Shown: piece after piece, positions 7,317 to 16,680 of the stretch
Numbering within the stretch: the stretch's first letter is position 1
Layout of the letters: every line of letters begins with the position of its first letter
DNA from: [Eubacterium] saphenum
Lineage (GTDB): Bacteria; Bacillota; Clostridia; Peptostreptococcales; Anaerovoracaceae
Length of the DNA stretch: 64,000 nt
Assembly (NCBI GenBank): GCA_004555725.1
Contig: SFHC01000010.1
Span: 6,925 to 70,924, forward strand
Direction of reading: 5' to 3'
Translations under genes and position numbers: made by a program
The notes under the pieces: model-generated
What the model was told of the DNA's origin: nothing
Databases searched by the model: none
The model's input: only the letters and a program-made list of their open reading frames with translations

Positions 7317-7344
7317 ATTATAGCACGATAAATATGTTTTGCAA
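7317..7344 (-). promoter_or_regulatory. Promoter of tRNA-Pro
   Basis: On the minus strand: TTGCAA (7344-7339), a 16-nt spacer ending in TGC (extended -10), and TATAAT (7322-7317), 13 nt ahead of the tRNA 5' end. Confidence 0.8.
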
Positions 7345-7387
7345 GTGTTTTTTTATTTCTGGAAAATAATGTATAAAAAGTGAAAGT

Positions 7388-7446
7388 GGAGCAGGGGATC
7401 GTTGGAATATCACGCGTTTTGTCTGCGTGCCCGGGCCGCCTGCTCC
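7388..7446 (-). terminator. Hairpin downstream of the nitroreductase gene
   Basis: GGAGCAGG (7388-7395) and CCTGCTCC (7439-7446) form an outer stem around an inner hairpin, CACGC/GCGTG (7411-7429). On the minus strand a mixed pyrimidine tract follows. It probably ends the nitroreductase transcript. Confidence 0.5.
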
Positions 7447-7464
7447 GATGGTTAAAAAAATAAA

Positions 7465-8010
7465 CTATTTTATGACGGTCAGAAGGTCATCTACGGATTT
7501 ACGAGGAGGCATTTTCGGATTCTGGTCCGGGTATCCGACTCCGACGAGGGCTGAGACGATCTGATCGTCTGGAAGTCCGACGGCTTCTGCTACGAGGTCT
7601 GGATCAAAAATGCCCATGATGACGGTGCCGAGACCAAGGGCTTCTGCTGCAAGGGTCAGGGTCTGGGTGGCGATGCCGGCATCAAAGACTTCCCAGCGGT
7701 CTTCTTTCTTGGTTGAAAAACTGCCGTCGCGTTCGAATCCGGAGCGGCCGTGTCTGATGGACGGGATCAGCAGTACGCTGCATCCGTCTATAATGCTCTT
7801 GTTTCCCGGGACATTCATGACACAGGTATCGGCAATTCTGTTTTTCAGTTCTGGATTGAATACTGCGGTGTACCGGATCGGCTGACAGTTTTTCCAGGAC
7901 GGCGCGTAAGACGCGAGTTCGATCAGTTCGCGTACGGTTTCTTCGGTTACAGACTGGTCCGTAAATTTGCGGACACTTCTTCTGGTTTTAATGCATTCTA
8001 TTGCGTCCAT
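7465..8010 (-). CDS. Nitroreductase family protein
   Basis: A 181-residue FMN-dependent nitroreductase-fold protein, likely an NAD(P)H oxidoreductase of unknown substrate. The N-terminus has the family signature (IKTRRSVRKFTDQ, then ASYAPSWKNCQPIRY, the FMN phosphate-binding region), and the C-terminal half has the glycine stretch ALGLGTVIMGIFD and a final VGYPD segment. The frame is open to 8241, but GGAGGG lies seven bases before the ATG at 8010 and homology starts there. A TATACT -10 box near 8105-8110 on the minus strand may be its promoter. The gene is monocistronic between tRNA-Pro and a divergent membrane-protein gene. Confidence 0.92.
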   Translation of the reverse strand: MDAIECIKTRRSVRKFTDQSVTEETVRELIELASYAPSWKNCQPIRYTAVFNPELKNRIADTCVMNVPGNKSIIDGCSVLLIPSIRHGRSGFERDGSFSTKKEDRWEVFDAGIATQTLTLAAEALGLGTVIMGIFDPDLVAEAVGLPDDQIVSALVGVGYPDQNPKMPPRKSVDDLLTVIK

Positions 8011-8299
8011 ATTCATCCCTCCATAAGGCATGTGTTCGATAAGGAAAGTCGTGCGCATGTCTGCAGTCTGGTGCAGATGCGGCGTGTTTCCGCCTTTTGA
8101 TAGTAGTATACCACAGTTTGTTATTTGTGTGACAAAACTTCCCCGGCAAGTGGTTTCCTCGGTTTGAGTGTCTTGCAGATTAAATGTACGCAAGAATGGA
8201 AGTGCACGAAAAAGCAGACAATTTGGTGTAGGCTCCGACATAAAAACGAAAATTGATTTGAAGAATGTGTGAAAACGTGTTCGCGTTACAGATTAAGTT

Positions 8300-8328
8300 T
8301 TGACGTTGATGCACTTAGTGTATATAAT
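8300..8328 (+). promoter_or_regulatory. Sigma-70 promoter of the 8363 membrane-protein gene
   Basis: TTGACG (8300-8305), 17 nt, TATAAT (8323-8328), 35 nt ahead of the start codon. This and the minus-strand -10 box near 8105 are all that is recognised in the 350-base gap 8011-8362. Confidence 0.85.
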
Positions 8329-8362
8329 AGGAACGCGAATTTGAAATGAAAGGGAAGTTGGG

Positions 8363-8845
8363 ATGGAAAAAAGAATTCTTACATTAAGATATGGTAAATG
8401 GCTCGGAATCCTGATGGGATGCATCATGTACGCTGTTACCAGCAGTGTGTTCACGATATCTGTGTCAGCTGCTCTGGCTGTCGTGTTCGGCGTCAGTTTC
8501 TGGATTCTTCTGAAGAGAGAAGAGATCCGTCAAATTGGACAGAACATTGCAGAATCTATACGTGAAGCTGTTCAGGAGACCTGGACGGGGGAACAGCTGA
8601 TTGAAATCAAGCGCATCCGCAGAGGGATGATCGCCCGTGTTTATCTGATCGGACAGAAATCCAGGATGGAGAGGGTGCAGCAGGCGGTAAGTGAAAAAAT
8701 GTCGGAGAATCCTTTCCGCAATTATCTGTGGGTTATGCAGATGACGCAGCTGAAAAGCCGGGAGGAAGTCAGAAAAGCCCGTGACGTGCTGAATCGTCAG
8801 CTGGTGCAGTCAATTCTGGACGAAGCTGAAAAAGACAGCCGGTAA
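8363..8845 (+). CDS. Small membrane protein of unknown function
   Basis: A 160-residue protein not recognised as a known family. Two hydrophobic segments near the N-terminus (about residues 13-33 and 35-50, separated by a few residues) could form a membrane hairpin. The remaining 110 residues are hydrophilic, charged and probably helical (REEIRQIGQNIAESIREAV), ending DEAEKDSR. A short segment, GMIARVYLIGQKSRMERVQQ, is the most structured-looking part of the soluble region. AAGGGAAG lies about 8 bases before the ATG, and a strong promoter lies at 8300-8328. It is followed after 59 nt by the CYTH gene, so the two may form an operon. Confidence 0.75.
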   Translation: MEKRILTLRYGKWLGILMGCIMYAVTSSVFTISVSAALAVVFGVSFWILLKREEIRQIGQNIAESIREAVQETWTGEQLIEIKRIRRGMIARVYLIGQKSRMERVQQAVSEKMSENPFRNYLWVMQMTQLKSREEVRKARDVLNRQLVQSILDEAEKDSR

Positions 8846-8904
8846 CGGAAGCCGTGGAAATCCTGGATTGCGCATAAGGAGACAAAAAAGGAGAGACGCA
8901 GAAT

Positions 8905-9540
8905 ATGGAAATAGAGTTAAAGTACTCCATTGAGGATCCGGCAGATATTGACCGGCTGTTCAGCGATCCCGATGTAGAGAAGGCAAAGGATGAAAACAGC
9001 GTGGAATCGGTTCCGATGGATGCTGTATATTACGACACGTCTGATTATGCTCTGACACGGCAGCGGATTGCGTTCCGGGTCAGACGTGAGGGAGAGCGGT
9101 ATATCGGCACGTTGAAATGGGATGGAGAGCGTGATCATGCGCTTTACCGCCGCCATGAAATCAATCTGACGATTAGTGATCCGGAGCAGCAGGTCCATCC
9201 GACAATTGAGCTTTTTGAACAGTGCGATCTCGGGGATCGCCTGAAAGAACTCGTGGCCGGGCAGCAGCTTGTGCCTTTGGTCGAGATGAATTTTGTCCGG
9301 AGAAAGGCCAGGCTTGACACAGGAAAATGCATCATGGAGATGTCGGTAGACCGCGGAGATATTAACGCAGGAACGCAGATGACTACGATTCTGGAGGCTG
9401 AGTTTGAACTTCTGAACGGAAGCGAAGAGGAAATGCAGGAATTTGCGGAAATCCTCGCGGACAGGTATGGAATGGCGCCTGGCGAAAAAAGCAAGTTTGC
9501 ACGCGGTCTGGAGCTGATCGGCTATCGTAATGAGCAGTAA
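8905..9540 (+). CDS. CYTH domain protein (putative triphosphatase)
   Basis: A 211-residue protein that opens with the CYTH signature (MEIELKYSI, the ExExK motif). The family folds into a triphosphate tunnel that hydrolyses inorganic triphosphate or related phosphate esters with Mg or Mn ions. Further tunnel residues are visible: YYDTSDYALTRQRIAFRVRREG, GTLKWDGE, PLVEMNFVRRKARL and TILEAEFELLNGS. The substrate is not certain; inorganic triphosphatase is the common assignment for stand-alone bacterial members. AAAGGAG lies ahead of the start. It precedes tig, which has its own promoter. Confidence 0.88.
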   Translation: MEIELKYSIEDPADIDRLFSDPDVEKAKDENSVESVPMDAVYYDTSDYALTRQRIAFRVRREGERYIGTLKWDGERDHALYRRHEINLTISDPEQQVHPTIELFEQCDLGDRLKELVAGQQLVPLVEMNFVRRKARLDTGKCIMEMSVDRGDINAGTQMTTILEAEFELLNGSEEEMQEFAEILADRYGMAPGEKSKFARGLELIGYRNEQ

Positions 9541-9627
9541 ATCATCATTTTTTCCCATTCAGCATGGACAAAAGGCGACTTTGCAAGGAGAAAGGCGTCT
9601 GAAACCGTCAAAAATGGGCCGAAAATA

Positions 9628-9656
9628 TTTACTTTAAAAATGAAACCGTGTATAAT
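9628..9656 (+). promoter_or_regulatory. Promoter of tig
   Basis: TTTACT (9628-9633), 17 nt, TATAAT (9651-9656), about 100 nt ahead of the tig start. No CtsR heptads or CIRCE element are seen. Confidence 0.65.
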
Positions 9657-9754
9657 TAATTGGTATGTGCACAGAAGTCACAGACTGAGGTGAGATGAGC
9701 GAAATCCCTCAGCCGGACATATGGACTGCATTCTATTTTAGGAGGATTTATATA

Positions 9755-11119
9755 ATGAAAACAACACTCATCTCTAACGAGAACAATGAAGCAAAGCTGA
9801 CTCTGGAATTTGAGGCTGCTGAATTTGATAAGGCTGTCAATGATGTATTCAAGAAAGAGCGTAAGAACTTCTCTATTCCTGGATTCAGAAAGGGAAAGGC
9901 TCCGAGACAGATTATTGAAGCGCATTACGGTGAGGGAATTTTCTTCCAGGACGCAATTGATCAGCTGTTCAGAGAAGAATATCCGAAGGCCCTCGACGAG
10001 CTGGATCTGGAGGTTATCGACTCTCCTAAGGTAGATTTCAGCGAGATCGGAAACCACAAGCCGCTGACCATGACTATGGAAGTTCCACTGTATCCGGTTG
10101 TTGAGGTTAAGGATTACTTTGGACTGGATGTTGATCAGGACAAGGTTGAGGTTACTGATGAGGAAGTCAGCGATCAGATTGAATCTCTGCGCAAGAGAAA
10201 TGCCCGTATGGTTACGGTTGACCGCGAAGCAAAAGAGGGAGACACTGTTGTCCTGGACTTTGCCGGATTCATCGGAGACGATCAGTTTGACGGCGGAACA
10301 GCTAAGAATCAGGAGCTGAAGCTTGGATCCCACATGTTTATTCCGGGATTTGAGGAGCAGCTGGTTGGCGCAAAGGCTGACAGCAAGGTTGATGTTAACG
10401 TTTCTTTCCCTGAGGACTATCAGGTAGAGGAGCTGGCTGGCAAGGAAGCCGTATTCCACTGCGACATTCATGAAGTAAAGGAAGAGCAGCTTCCGGAGCT
10501 GAACGATGAGTTCGCGCAGGATGTCAGCGAGTATGACACACTGGAAGAACTGAAGGCTGGCACCAGAAAGGACATGGAAGAGTCCAGAACCAAGTCTGCG
10601 GAGAATGACGCAAAGAACAGCATGGTTAATCAGATGATGGAGAAGAATCCGATCGATGTGCCGGCTGTTATGATTGAAGACGAAATCGACAATATGGTTC
10701 GCGAGTTCGAGCAGCAGCTGTCTTACCAGGGAATGAACATGGATATGTACCTGCAGTATGTTCACTCTGACATGGCTAACTTCAGAGATAACATGAAGGA
10801 CAGCGCTGAGCATCGTGTAAAGAGCAGAGTTCTGCTTCGCTCCATTGCTGCCCAGGAGAATATTGAGGCAACAGAGGATGAAGTAAACAAGGAACTTGAG
10901 AATGTTGCAAAACAGTATCAGATGAGCGCTGAGGACATGAAGGGAATGCTGAACCATTCCACACTGAGACTGTTCTCTCAGGATGTCGTCGTTCAGAAGA
11001 CTGTTGATCAGATGTTTGAGAAGGCAAATGTCACACTGGTTGAGCCGAAGAAGCCGGAAGAGGAAAAGGCTGAGGATCAGGCAGAAGACCAGGCTGAGAA
11101 AAACAGCGACGCAGAGTAG
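9755..11119 (+). CDS. tig: Trigger factor
   Basis: A 454-residue ribosome-bound chaperone and peptidyl-prolyl isomerase that meets nascent chains at the exit tunnel. The N-terminal ribosome-binding domain holds the signature PGFRKGKAPRQIIEAHYGEG (about residues 43-62). An FKBP-type isomerase domain follows at about 155-245 (GDTVVLDFAGFIGD and so on), and the helical C-terminal domain ends in an acidic tail rich in E, D and A. GGAGG (9741-9745) selects the ATG at 9755 over an upstream in-frame ATG at 9695. It heads the conserved order tig-clpP-clpX-lon-engB of Firmicutes. Confidence 0.97.
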   Translation: MKTTLISNENNEAKLTLEFEAAEFDKAVNDVFKKERKNFSIPGFRKGKAPRQIIEAHYGEGIFFQDAIDQLFREEYPKALDELDLEVIDSPKVDFSEIGNHKPLTMTMEVPLYPVVEVKDYFGLDVDQDKVEVTDEEVSDQIESLRKRNARMVTVDREAKEGDTVVLDFAGFIGDDQFDGGTAKNQELKLGSHMFIPGFEEQLVGAKADSKVDVNVSFPEDYQVEELAGKEAVFHCDIHEVKEEQLPELNDEFAQDVSEYDTLEELKAGTRKDMEESRTKSAENDAKNSMVNQMMEKNPIDVPAVMIEDEIDNMVREFEQQLSYQGMNMDMYLQYVHSDMANFRDNMKDSAEHRVKSRVLLRSIAAQENIEATEDEVNKELENVAKQYQMSAEDMKGMLNHSTLRLFSQDVVVQKTVDQMFEKANVTLVEPKKPEEEKAEDQAEDQAEKNSDAE

Positions 11120-11234
11120 TAAAATATAATTCTTTGGGTATAAAGACATAAGATGATACGCGGACGGGGTCTCTGATGAGGGATCCCGTCGCGGTTCATC
11201 ATGGAAAAAGTTATAAAACCGAGAGGAGAAGGGA

Positions 11235-11840
11235 ATGGCACTGGTACCATATGTAGTAGAGTCGAGCGACAGAGGTGAACGCTCGTATGATATCTATTCT
11301 AGACTTCTGAAGGACCGGATTATTATTCTGGGCGAGCAGATCGATGAGAACGTGGCCAGCGTGGTTGTCGCGCAGCTTCTGTTCCTGGAGGCTGAGGATC
11401 CGAATAAGGATATCAGTATGTACATCAACAGCCCGGGCGGTTCGGTCACGGCGGGAATGGCAATTTATGACACCATGCAGTATGTAAAGCCGGATGTATC
11501 GACCATCTGTGTCGGCATGGCCGCCAGCATGGGCGCGTTCCTGCTTTCCTCGGGAGCAAAAGGAAAACGGTATGCGCTTCCGAACGCAGAAATTATGATT
11601 CACCAGCCGCTGATTTCCGGAGGCGGACTGTCCGGACAGGCTACAGACATTCAGATTCAGAGCGATTGGCTGCAGCATACCAAGGACAGACTGAATCGCA
11701 TTTTGAGCCATAATACCGGAAAAGATCTGGAGATTATTCAGAGAGACACAGACCGCGACAATTTCATGGACGCGGCAGACGCATGCGCGTATGGCTTGAT
11801 TGATGCAGTCATTGACAGAAGAGAAGGGGAAGATCGATAA
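11235..11840 (+). CDS. clpP: ATP-dependent Clp protease proteolytic subunit
   Basis: A 201-residue serine protease subunit that assembles into the double-heptamer chamber fed by ClpX. The catalytic triad is visible: Ser98 in GMAASMG, His123 in MIHQP, and Asp171 in RDTDRD. The length and the INSPGGSVTAG oxyanion region are standard. GAGGAGAAGGG lies ahead of the ATG. The stop codon overlaps the clpX start by one base (TAATG), which implies translational coupling. A GC-rich hairpin without a T run lies in the 115-nt gap after tig. Confidence 0.98.
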   Translation: MALVPYVVESSDRGERSYDIYSRLLKDRIIILGEQIDENVASVVVAQLLFLEAEDPNKDISMYINSPGGSVTAGMAIYDTMQYVKPDVSTICVGMAASMGAFLLSSGAKGKRYALPNAEIMIHQPLISGGGLSGQATDIQIQSDWLQHTKDRLNRILSHNTGKDLEIIQRDTDRDNFMDAADACAYGLIDAVIDRREGEDR

Positions 11841-13168
11841 TGGCATCAAACAGAGGGGACAATCAGGAGCTGCACTGCTCCTTTTGCGGAAAACCGCAAA
11901 GTCAGGTTCGTCGTTTAATTGCCGGACCTGGAGTGTATATCTGTGATGAGTGCGTGGACATGTGCAGCGGAATTATCCGTGAATCAGAACAGCAGCTTCA
12001 TCCGGAATACAATCAGGAGAATAACCAGACTGGAACAGACGCTTATCGTTATCTGAAACCAAAGGATATTTATGATAAGCTGTCGGAATATGTAATTGGG
12101 CAGGACAGAGCCAAGAAAGCGCTGTCAGTAGCGGTTTACAATCACTATAAGAGAATTTCCGGACTGACGGAAGATGAGCGTGACGGCGTGGAGCTTCAGA
12201 AAAGTAATATCGTGATGCTCGGACCTACAGGATCCGGAAAGACGCTGCTCGCTAAGACACTTGCAAAGATCCTGGATGTACCGTTTGCGATTGCAGACGC
12301 GACTGCGCTTACCGAAGCCGGCTATGTCGGTGAGGACGTAGAAAACATCCTGCTTCGTCTCCTGCAGGCAGCGGATTATGATGTGGAGAAGGCGCAGAGA
12401 GGCATCGTCTACGTCGATGAGATCGATAAGATTTCACGTAAGAGCGAGAATCCGTCGATCACCAGAGATGTCAGCGGCGAGGGCGTACAGCAGGCTCTGC
12501 TGAAGATCCTGGAAGGAACGGTTGCCAATGTTCCGCCACAGGGCGGACGCAAACACCCGCATCAGGAATTTATCCAGATCGACACGACCAACATTCTGTT
12601 CATCTGCGGCGGTGCGTTTGACGGACTGAACCGCATTATTCAGAGGAGAATGGGTGAGAATGTCATCGGATTCAATTCGGAAGTATCTCTTTCCAAGGAA
12701 GAGGAACAGAATCTCCAGCGTAATGTAGAGCCGGAGGATCTGCTGAAGTTCGGTCTGATTCCGGAGTTTATCGGACGTCTGCCGGTCATCGTCACTCTGG
12801 ATGAGCTGACTGAGGACGCACTGATCCGGATTATGAACGAGCCAAAGAATGCGCTGATCAAACAGTATCAGAAACTCTTTGAACTGGACGGCGTAGACCT
12901 GGAAATTGAAGATGACGCGGTCAAAGCGATTGCAGACAAGACGCTGGAGCGTCATACTGGAGCGAGAGGACTGCGATCTATTTTTGAAAAATCAATGAAT
13001 GACATCATGTTTGATATTCCATCCAGAGATGATGTCGAAAAATGTGTAATCACAAAAGATACGATTGAACACGATTCCAAGCCGCTGCTGGTTAAGGGAA
13101 AACAGCATAAAAAGTGGCTGGATGAGGGAAACGGTGAATCAGAGAAAGATCAGTCTGACGCATCGTAA
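11840..13168 (+). CDS. clpX: ATP-dependent Clp protease ATP-binding subunit ClpX
   Basis: A 442-residue AAA+ unfoldase that recognises and threads substrates into ClpP. The N-terminal zinc-binding domain has Cys13, Cys16, Cys35 and Cys38. The Walker A motif is GPTGSGKT (128-135), Walker B is IVYVDEID (189-196), and the GYVGEDVE pore region and the sensor-2 motif GARGLRS are present. The ClpP-docking loop is IGF-like (NVIGFNSEV). It overlaps clpP by one base and is followed after 97 nt by lon, so clpP and clpX are expected to be co-transcribed. Confidence 0.98.
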   Translation: MASNRGDNQELHCSFCGKPQSQVRRLIAGPGVYICDECVDMCSGIIRESEQQLHPEYNQENNQTGTDAYRYLKPKDIYDKLSEYVIGQDRAKKALSVAVYNHYKRISGLTEDERDGVELQKSNIVMLGPTGSGKTLLAKTLAKILDVPFAIADATALTEAGYVGEDVENILLRLLQAADYDVEKAQRGIVYVDEIDKISRKSENPSITRDVSGEGVQQALLKILEGTVANVPPQGGRKHPHQEFIQIDTTNILFICGGAFDGLNRIIQRRMGENVIGFNSEVSLSKEEEQNLQRNVEPEDLLKFGLIPEFIGRLPVIVTLDELTEDALIRIMNEPKNALIKQYQKLFELDGVDLEIEDDAVKAIADKTLERHTGARGLRSIFEKSMNDIMFDIPSRDDVEKCVITKDTIEHDSKPLLVKGKQHKKWLDEGNGESEKDQSDAS

Positions 13169-13265
13169 GACAATCTGTATCTGAATCATTCCGCAGAGAT
13201 CAGGCTGCCGCGTCAGCGGTTTCAGGGGGAGATCCTGATGTTCTGTGTGGGGAAGGATGAGGTAA

Positions 13266-15767
13266 ATGAAGGAAGAATTTGAAAACAATCCTGTGGTCCA
13301 GGCGCCTGATTCGCAGAGTCAGAATGTCCGGCCGGCCGGAAAAGACTATGACAGCGGCATGGATGTGAAAGAAGTCCTGCCATGTGTTCCGCTCAGAGGA
13401 GTGACGATTTTTCCGCATACTGTCGTACACTTTGACATAGGAAGAGAGAAATCGATCCGTGCGCTTGAGCGTGCTATGGCGACAGATAAACTTTTATTCG
13501 TGTCAACACAGAAAGATGAGAAGGTTCTGATTCCGATGGTTTCGGATATGTATCCGATCGGAACAGTAGTTCGCGTAAAACAGATGCTGAAGATCCAGGG
13601 CGACGCAGTGCGCGTCCTTGTAGAGGGACTGTGCCGCGCGGTCATCGATGAATGCATCACAGAAGACCATTACATTTCCTGCACGGTAGATCGTGTGCAG
13701 GAGGACATTGCCGAGGATGATCTGACGATTCAGGACAAGGCCAGGATCCGTCTGATCGAAGACGCATTCTCAGAGTATTCCTCTCTGAGCGCTCAGATCG
13801 GTGATGAAGCAGTAGATAAAATCCTCTCGGAGAAGGATGCCGGCGCCAAGATCGATATGATGGCCAATGAGCTCTTTGTCACCTCCGAGAAGAAGCAGAA
13901 GATCCTGGAGGCCTTAAATTTCTCTGAGCGTCTGCAGATTATCGGAGAAATCATCTCTGAAGAGAATGAGATCGCTGCTGTAGAGAAGAAACTTGCGGCA
14001 AAGGTCAAAGAGAACATTGACAACAGCCAGAAAGAATATTATCTCAGGGAAAAGATCAAGGCAATTCAATCCGAGCTCGGGGTGGATGAAGACACTGCTG
14101 CGGAGACTGCAGAGTGGACAGAAAAGCTGGATGAGCTCAAGCTGGATGAGAAGATTGATACCAAGGTACGCAAAGAAATTAAGAAATATGCGAGAATGGT
14201 ACCATCTTCTGCAGAAAGCTCTGTTGTCCGCAATTATGTGGAAACGATCCTGGAGCTTCCGTGGAATAAGGCTTCCCGTGTAAACCATGATTTGAAGCGC
14301 GCAGAAAAGATCCTGAATGAGGATCATTACGGAATGGATAAGGTCAAACAGCGTGTTCTGGAGTACCTGGCAGTCACGCAGCTTTCAAAAGGCATTCACG
14401 GCCCGATTCTCTGCCTTGTAGGCCCTCCGGGGGTTGGAAAGACTTCGATCGCAAAGTCGATTGCCAGAGCGACAGGAAGAGAGTTTGTCCGTATGTCTCT
14501 GGGCGGCGTGCGCGATGAGGCAGAAATCCGCGGCCACAGAAGAACGTATATCGGAGCGATTCCGGGACGCGTGATTAACGGCATCCGGGAGGTTGGCGTA
14601 AACAACCCGCTGTTCCTGTTTGACGAAGTGGACAAGATCGGAAGCGATTTCCGCGGGGATCCGGCATCTGCATTGCTTGAGGTTCTGGATCCTGAGCAGA
14701 ACAGCACTTTTACGGATCACTTCCTGGAAGTGCCGTTCGATCTTTCCAAAGTTATGTTTATCACGACAGCCAATACGCTGGATACAATTCCGGAGCCTTT
14801 GCTCGACCGTATGGAAATTATTGAGGTTCCTGGATATACGGAAGAAGAGAAGGTGCAGATTGCCGAACGTTATCTGGTCAAAAAGCAGATCAAGGAGAAT
14901 GGACTGAAGCCGAAACAGATGAAGCTGTCAGAAAATGCCATTCACGATTTGATAAACTATTACACCAGAGAATCCGGCGTGCGCAGTCTGGAACGTGAGA
15001 TTGGAAGCCTTTGCCGCAAAGTTGCGCGCAAAGTTGTGGAAAATCCGAAAAAACAGAAGACGTATAACATTACACCGAGAAATCTGGAGAAATACCTCGG
15101 AAAGCACCGCTACTTCTACGATATTGTTGAAGGAGAAGATCAGGTCGGCGTCGTTACCGGACTTGCATGGACACAGGTCGGAGGCGTTACGCTGCAGATC
15201 GAATGTGATGTGATCGAGGGATCCGGAAAGCTTCAGCTTACCGGACAGCTCGGCGATGTCATGCAGGAATCCGCGCATATTGGAATCAGTTATCTGAGAT
15301 CCATTGCGAATGACTACGGAATTGACATCGACACGTTCAGAAGAAACGACATCCATCTCCATATTCCGGAGGGAGCCGTTCCTAAAGATGGTCCGTCAGC
15401 CGGCGTCACGATGTGCACGACAGTGATGTCCGCAATTACGGAAACACCGGTCAGACGAGATGTGGCCATGACTGGAGAAATTGATCTCCGCGGAAATGTT
15501 ATGCCGGTCGGAGGCATCCGCGAAAAAGTGCTGGCTGCTCACCGCGCAGGCATTAAGAAGGTGCTTCTGCCAAAGAAGAATGAGCCGGATATGGAAGAGC
15601 TTCCGCGTCAGGTGCGCCATGATATGGAGTTCGTGCTGATTGACCGTGTGGAACAGGCTTTCAAAGAGGTCTTTACACAGGATCCTTCGATTAATGCGAA
15701 AAAACTCGCAGAAAAATACGAAGAGAAGAGAAAAAAAGAGCAGGACGAACGTCGTAAAGAAGCATAA
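13266..15767 (+). CDS. lon: ATP-dependent protease Lon (LonA)
   Basis: An 833-residue LonA-type protease that degrades misfolded and regulatory proteins. The N-terminal substrate-binding domain (about 35-240) leads through a coiled coil to the AAA+ module with Walker A GPPGVGKTSIAKSIA near residue 384 and Walker B LFLFDEVDKI. The C-terminal S16 protease domain has the catalytic Ser in PKDGPSAGVTM near residue 709 and the Lys of the dyad in HRAGIKKVLLP some 45 residues later. An unusual 35-residue N-terminal leader of low similarity precedes the first conserved motif (LPCVPLRGVTIFP). A good terminator follows at 15777-15827. Confidence 0.98.
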   Translation: MKEEFENNPVVQAPDSQSQNVRPAGKDYDSGMDVKEVLPCVPLRGVTIFPHTVVHFDIGREKSIRALERAMATDKLLFVSTQKDEKVLIPMVSDMYPIGTVVRVKQMLKIQGDAVRVLVEGLCRAVIDECITEDHYISCTVDRVQEDIAEDDLTIQDKARIRLIEDAFSEYSSLSAQIGDEAVDKILSEKDAGAKIDMMANELFVTSEKKQKILEALNFSERLQIIGEIISEENEIAAVEKKLAAKVKENIDNSQKEYYLREKIKAIQSELGVDEDTAAETAEWTEKLDELKLDEKIDTKVRKEIKKYARMVPSSAESSVVRNYVETILELPWNKASRVNHDLKRAEKILNEDHYGMDKVKQRVLEYLAVTQLSKGIHGPILCLVGPPGVGKTSIAKSIARATGREFVRMSLGGVRDEAEIRGHRRTYIGAIPGRVINGIREVGVNNPLFLFDEVDKIGSDFRGDPASALLEVLDPEQNSTFTDHFLEVPFDLSKVMFITTANTLDTIPEPLLDRMEIIEVPGYTEEEKVQIAERYLVKKQIKENGLKPKQMKLSENAIHDLINYYTRESGVRSLEREIGSLCRKVARKVVENPKKQKTYNITPRNLEKYLGKHRYFYDIVEGEDQVGVVTGLAWTQVGGVTLQIECDVIEGSGKLQLTGQLGDVMQESAHIGISYLRSIANDYGIDIDTFRRNDIHLHIPEGAVPKDGPSAGVTMCTTVMSAITETPVRRDVAMTGEIDLRGNVMPVGGIREKVLAAHRAGIKKVLLPKKNEPDMEELPRQVRHDMEFVLIDRVEQAFKEVFTQDPSINAKKLAEKYEEKRKKEQDERRKEA

Positions 15768-15776
15768 GTAAATGGG

Positions 15777-15827
15777 GGAGCTGCTGCAATAAGCAATAAC
15801 ATGCTTAACGCGCAGCTCCTGTTTTTT
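15777..15827 (+). terminator. Intrinsic terminator after lon
   Basis: GGAGCTGC (15777-15784) and GCAGCTCC (15812-15819), followed by TGTTTTTT. Confidence 0.8.
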
Positions 15828-15930
15828 CATTGATCCATATGCAGACCTGAGAGAATTGGTCTTTATGGAGTAAACCGGACGCATGGCAGAATCTGTGATG
15901 CGTGAGAATAGAGAAAGGTTGGTGGCACGC

Positions 15931-16533
15931 ATGCTGAAGATCATGCAGTCAGAAATCGTCGCAACTGCCGTACGGCCGAAGCAGTATCCGGAAGATAATC
16001 TTGCCGAGGTAGCTTTTGCCGGAAGATCCAATGTCGGGAAATCATCTCTGCTGAACCTGATTACAGGGAGAAAGAACCTCGCCCGTGTCAGTGCGTCCCC
16101 GGGAAAGACGCAGACCATCAATTTCTATCTGGTGAATAAGGACCATGACCCGTTCCGCATTGTGGACCTGCCGGGATATGGATATGCGAAGGTGTCGAAG
16201 AAGGTAACACAGGATTGGGGAGAAATGATGGAAACGTTCCTCACGCAGAGGCAGGGACTGAGAAAGGTGTTTCAGCTTGTCGACGTCCGTCATAAGCCGA
16301 CTGCGCAGGATGTGCAGATGTATGAGTTTCTGAAGTATTATCATCTGGATGGGCCGGTCATTGCGACCAAGGCTGACAAGGTGTCTAAACGCGAGGCGCA
16401 GAATCAGATGCAGGTGATCCGGAAGACTCTGGGCATGGAGCCGGAAGATGTGATTATTCCGGTATCCGCGCTGAAGAAAACCGGAGTGGACAAGGTCCTG
16501 GATGCGATGGAGACTATCATTGGCGCAGAGTAA
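15931..16533 (+). CDS. engB: Ribosome biogenesis GTP-binding protein EngB/YsxC
   Basis: A 200-residue TRAFAC-class GTPase needed for late 50S subunit assembly. The G1 motif GRSNVGKSSLLN lies at about residues 31-42, the G2 threonine in GKTQTINFY, G3 is DLPGYGYAK, G4 is TKADK and G5 is PVSALKK. The ATG at 15931 gives the usual family length. An in-frame ATG at 15883 lacks a ribosome binding site, and a GTG at 15922 behind AAAGG is a possible alternative start. Its position after lon is conserved in Firmicutes, although the terminator at 15777-15827 separates the two here. Confidence 0.95.
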   Translation: MLKIMQSEIVATAVRPKQYPEDNLAEVAFAGRSNVGKSSLLNLITGRKNLARVSASPGKTQTINFYLVNKDHDPFRIVDLPGYGYAKVSKKVTQDWGEMMETFLTQRQGLRKVFQLVDVRHKPTAQDVQMYEFLKYYHLDGPVIATKADKVSKREAQNQMQVIRKTLGMEPEDVIIPVSALKKTGVDKVLDAMETIIGAE

Positions 16534-16581
16534 GATCATATGGAGTTTCGATGGATTGTCGGTGAATCCTGAGAAAGTCGG

Positions 16582-16610
16582 TAGACCTGAAGTAAGAAAA
16601 GTTATATGAT
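16582..16610 (+). promoter_or_regulatory. Probable promoter of hpt
   Basis: TAGACC (16582-16587), 17 nt, TATGAT (16605-16610), about 70 nt ahead of the hpt start. Confidence 0.45.
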
Positions 16611-16680
16611 AGTATCATAAATAACATCAAATAGGAAATATACGGTGCGGAGGCAGAAGCTTCCTGGATAAGGAGACGTA

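Noticed and set aside
9656..11149. A 497-codon minus-strand frame opposite tig
   Set aside because: It is antisense to a well-supported trigger factor gene and its translation matches no family; long antisense frames are common where codon use is biased.
9600..15770. CtsR or CIRCE heat-shock operators for tig, clpP, clpX and lon
   Set aside because: No GGTCAAA heptads or the CIRCE inverted repeat were found in the upstream regions.
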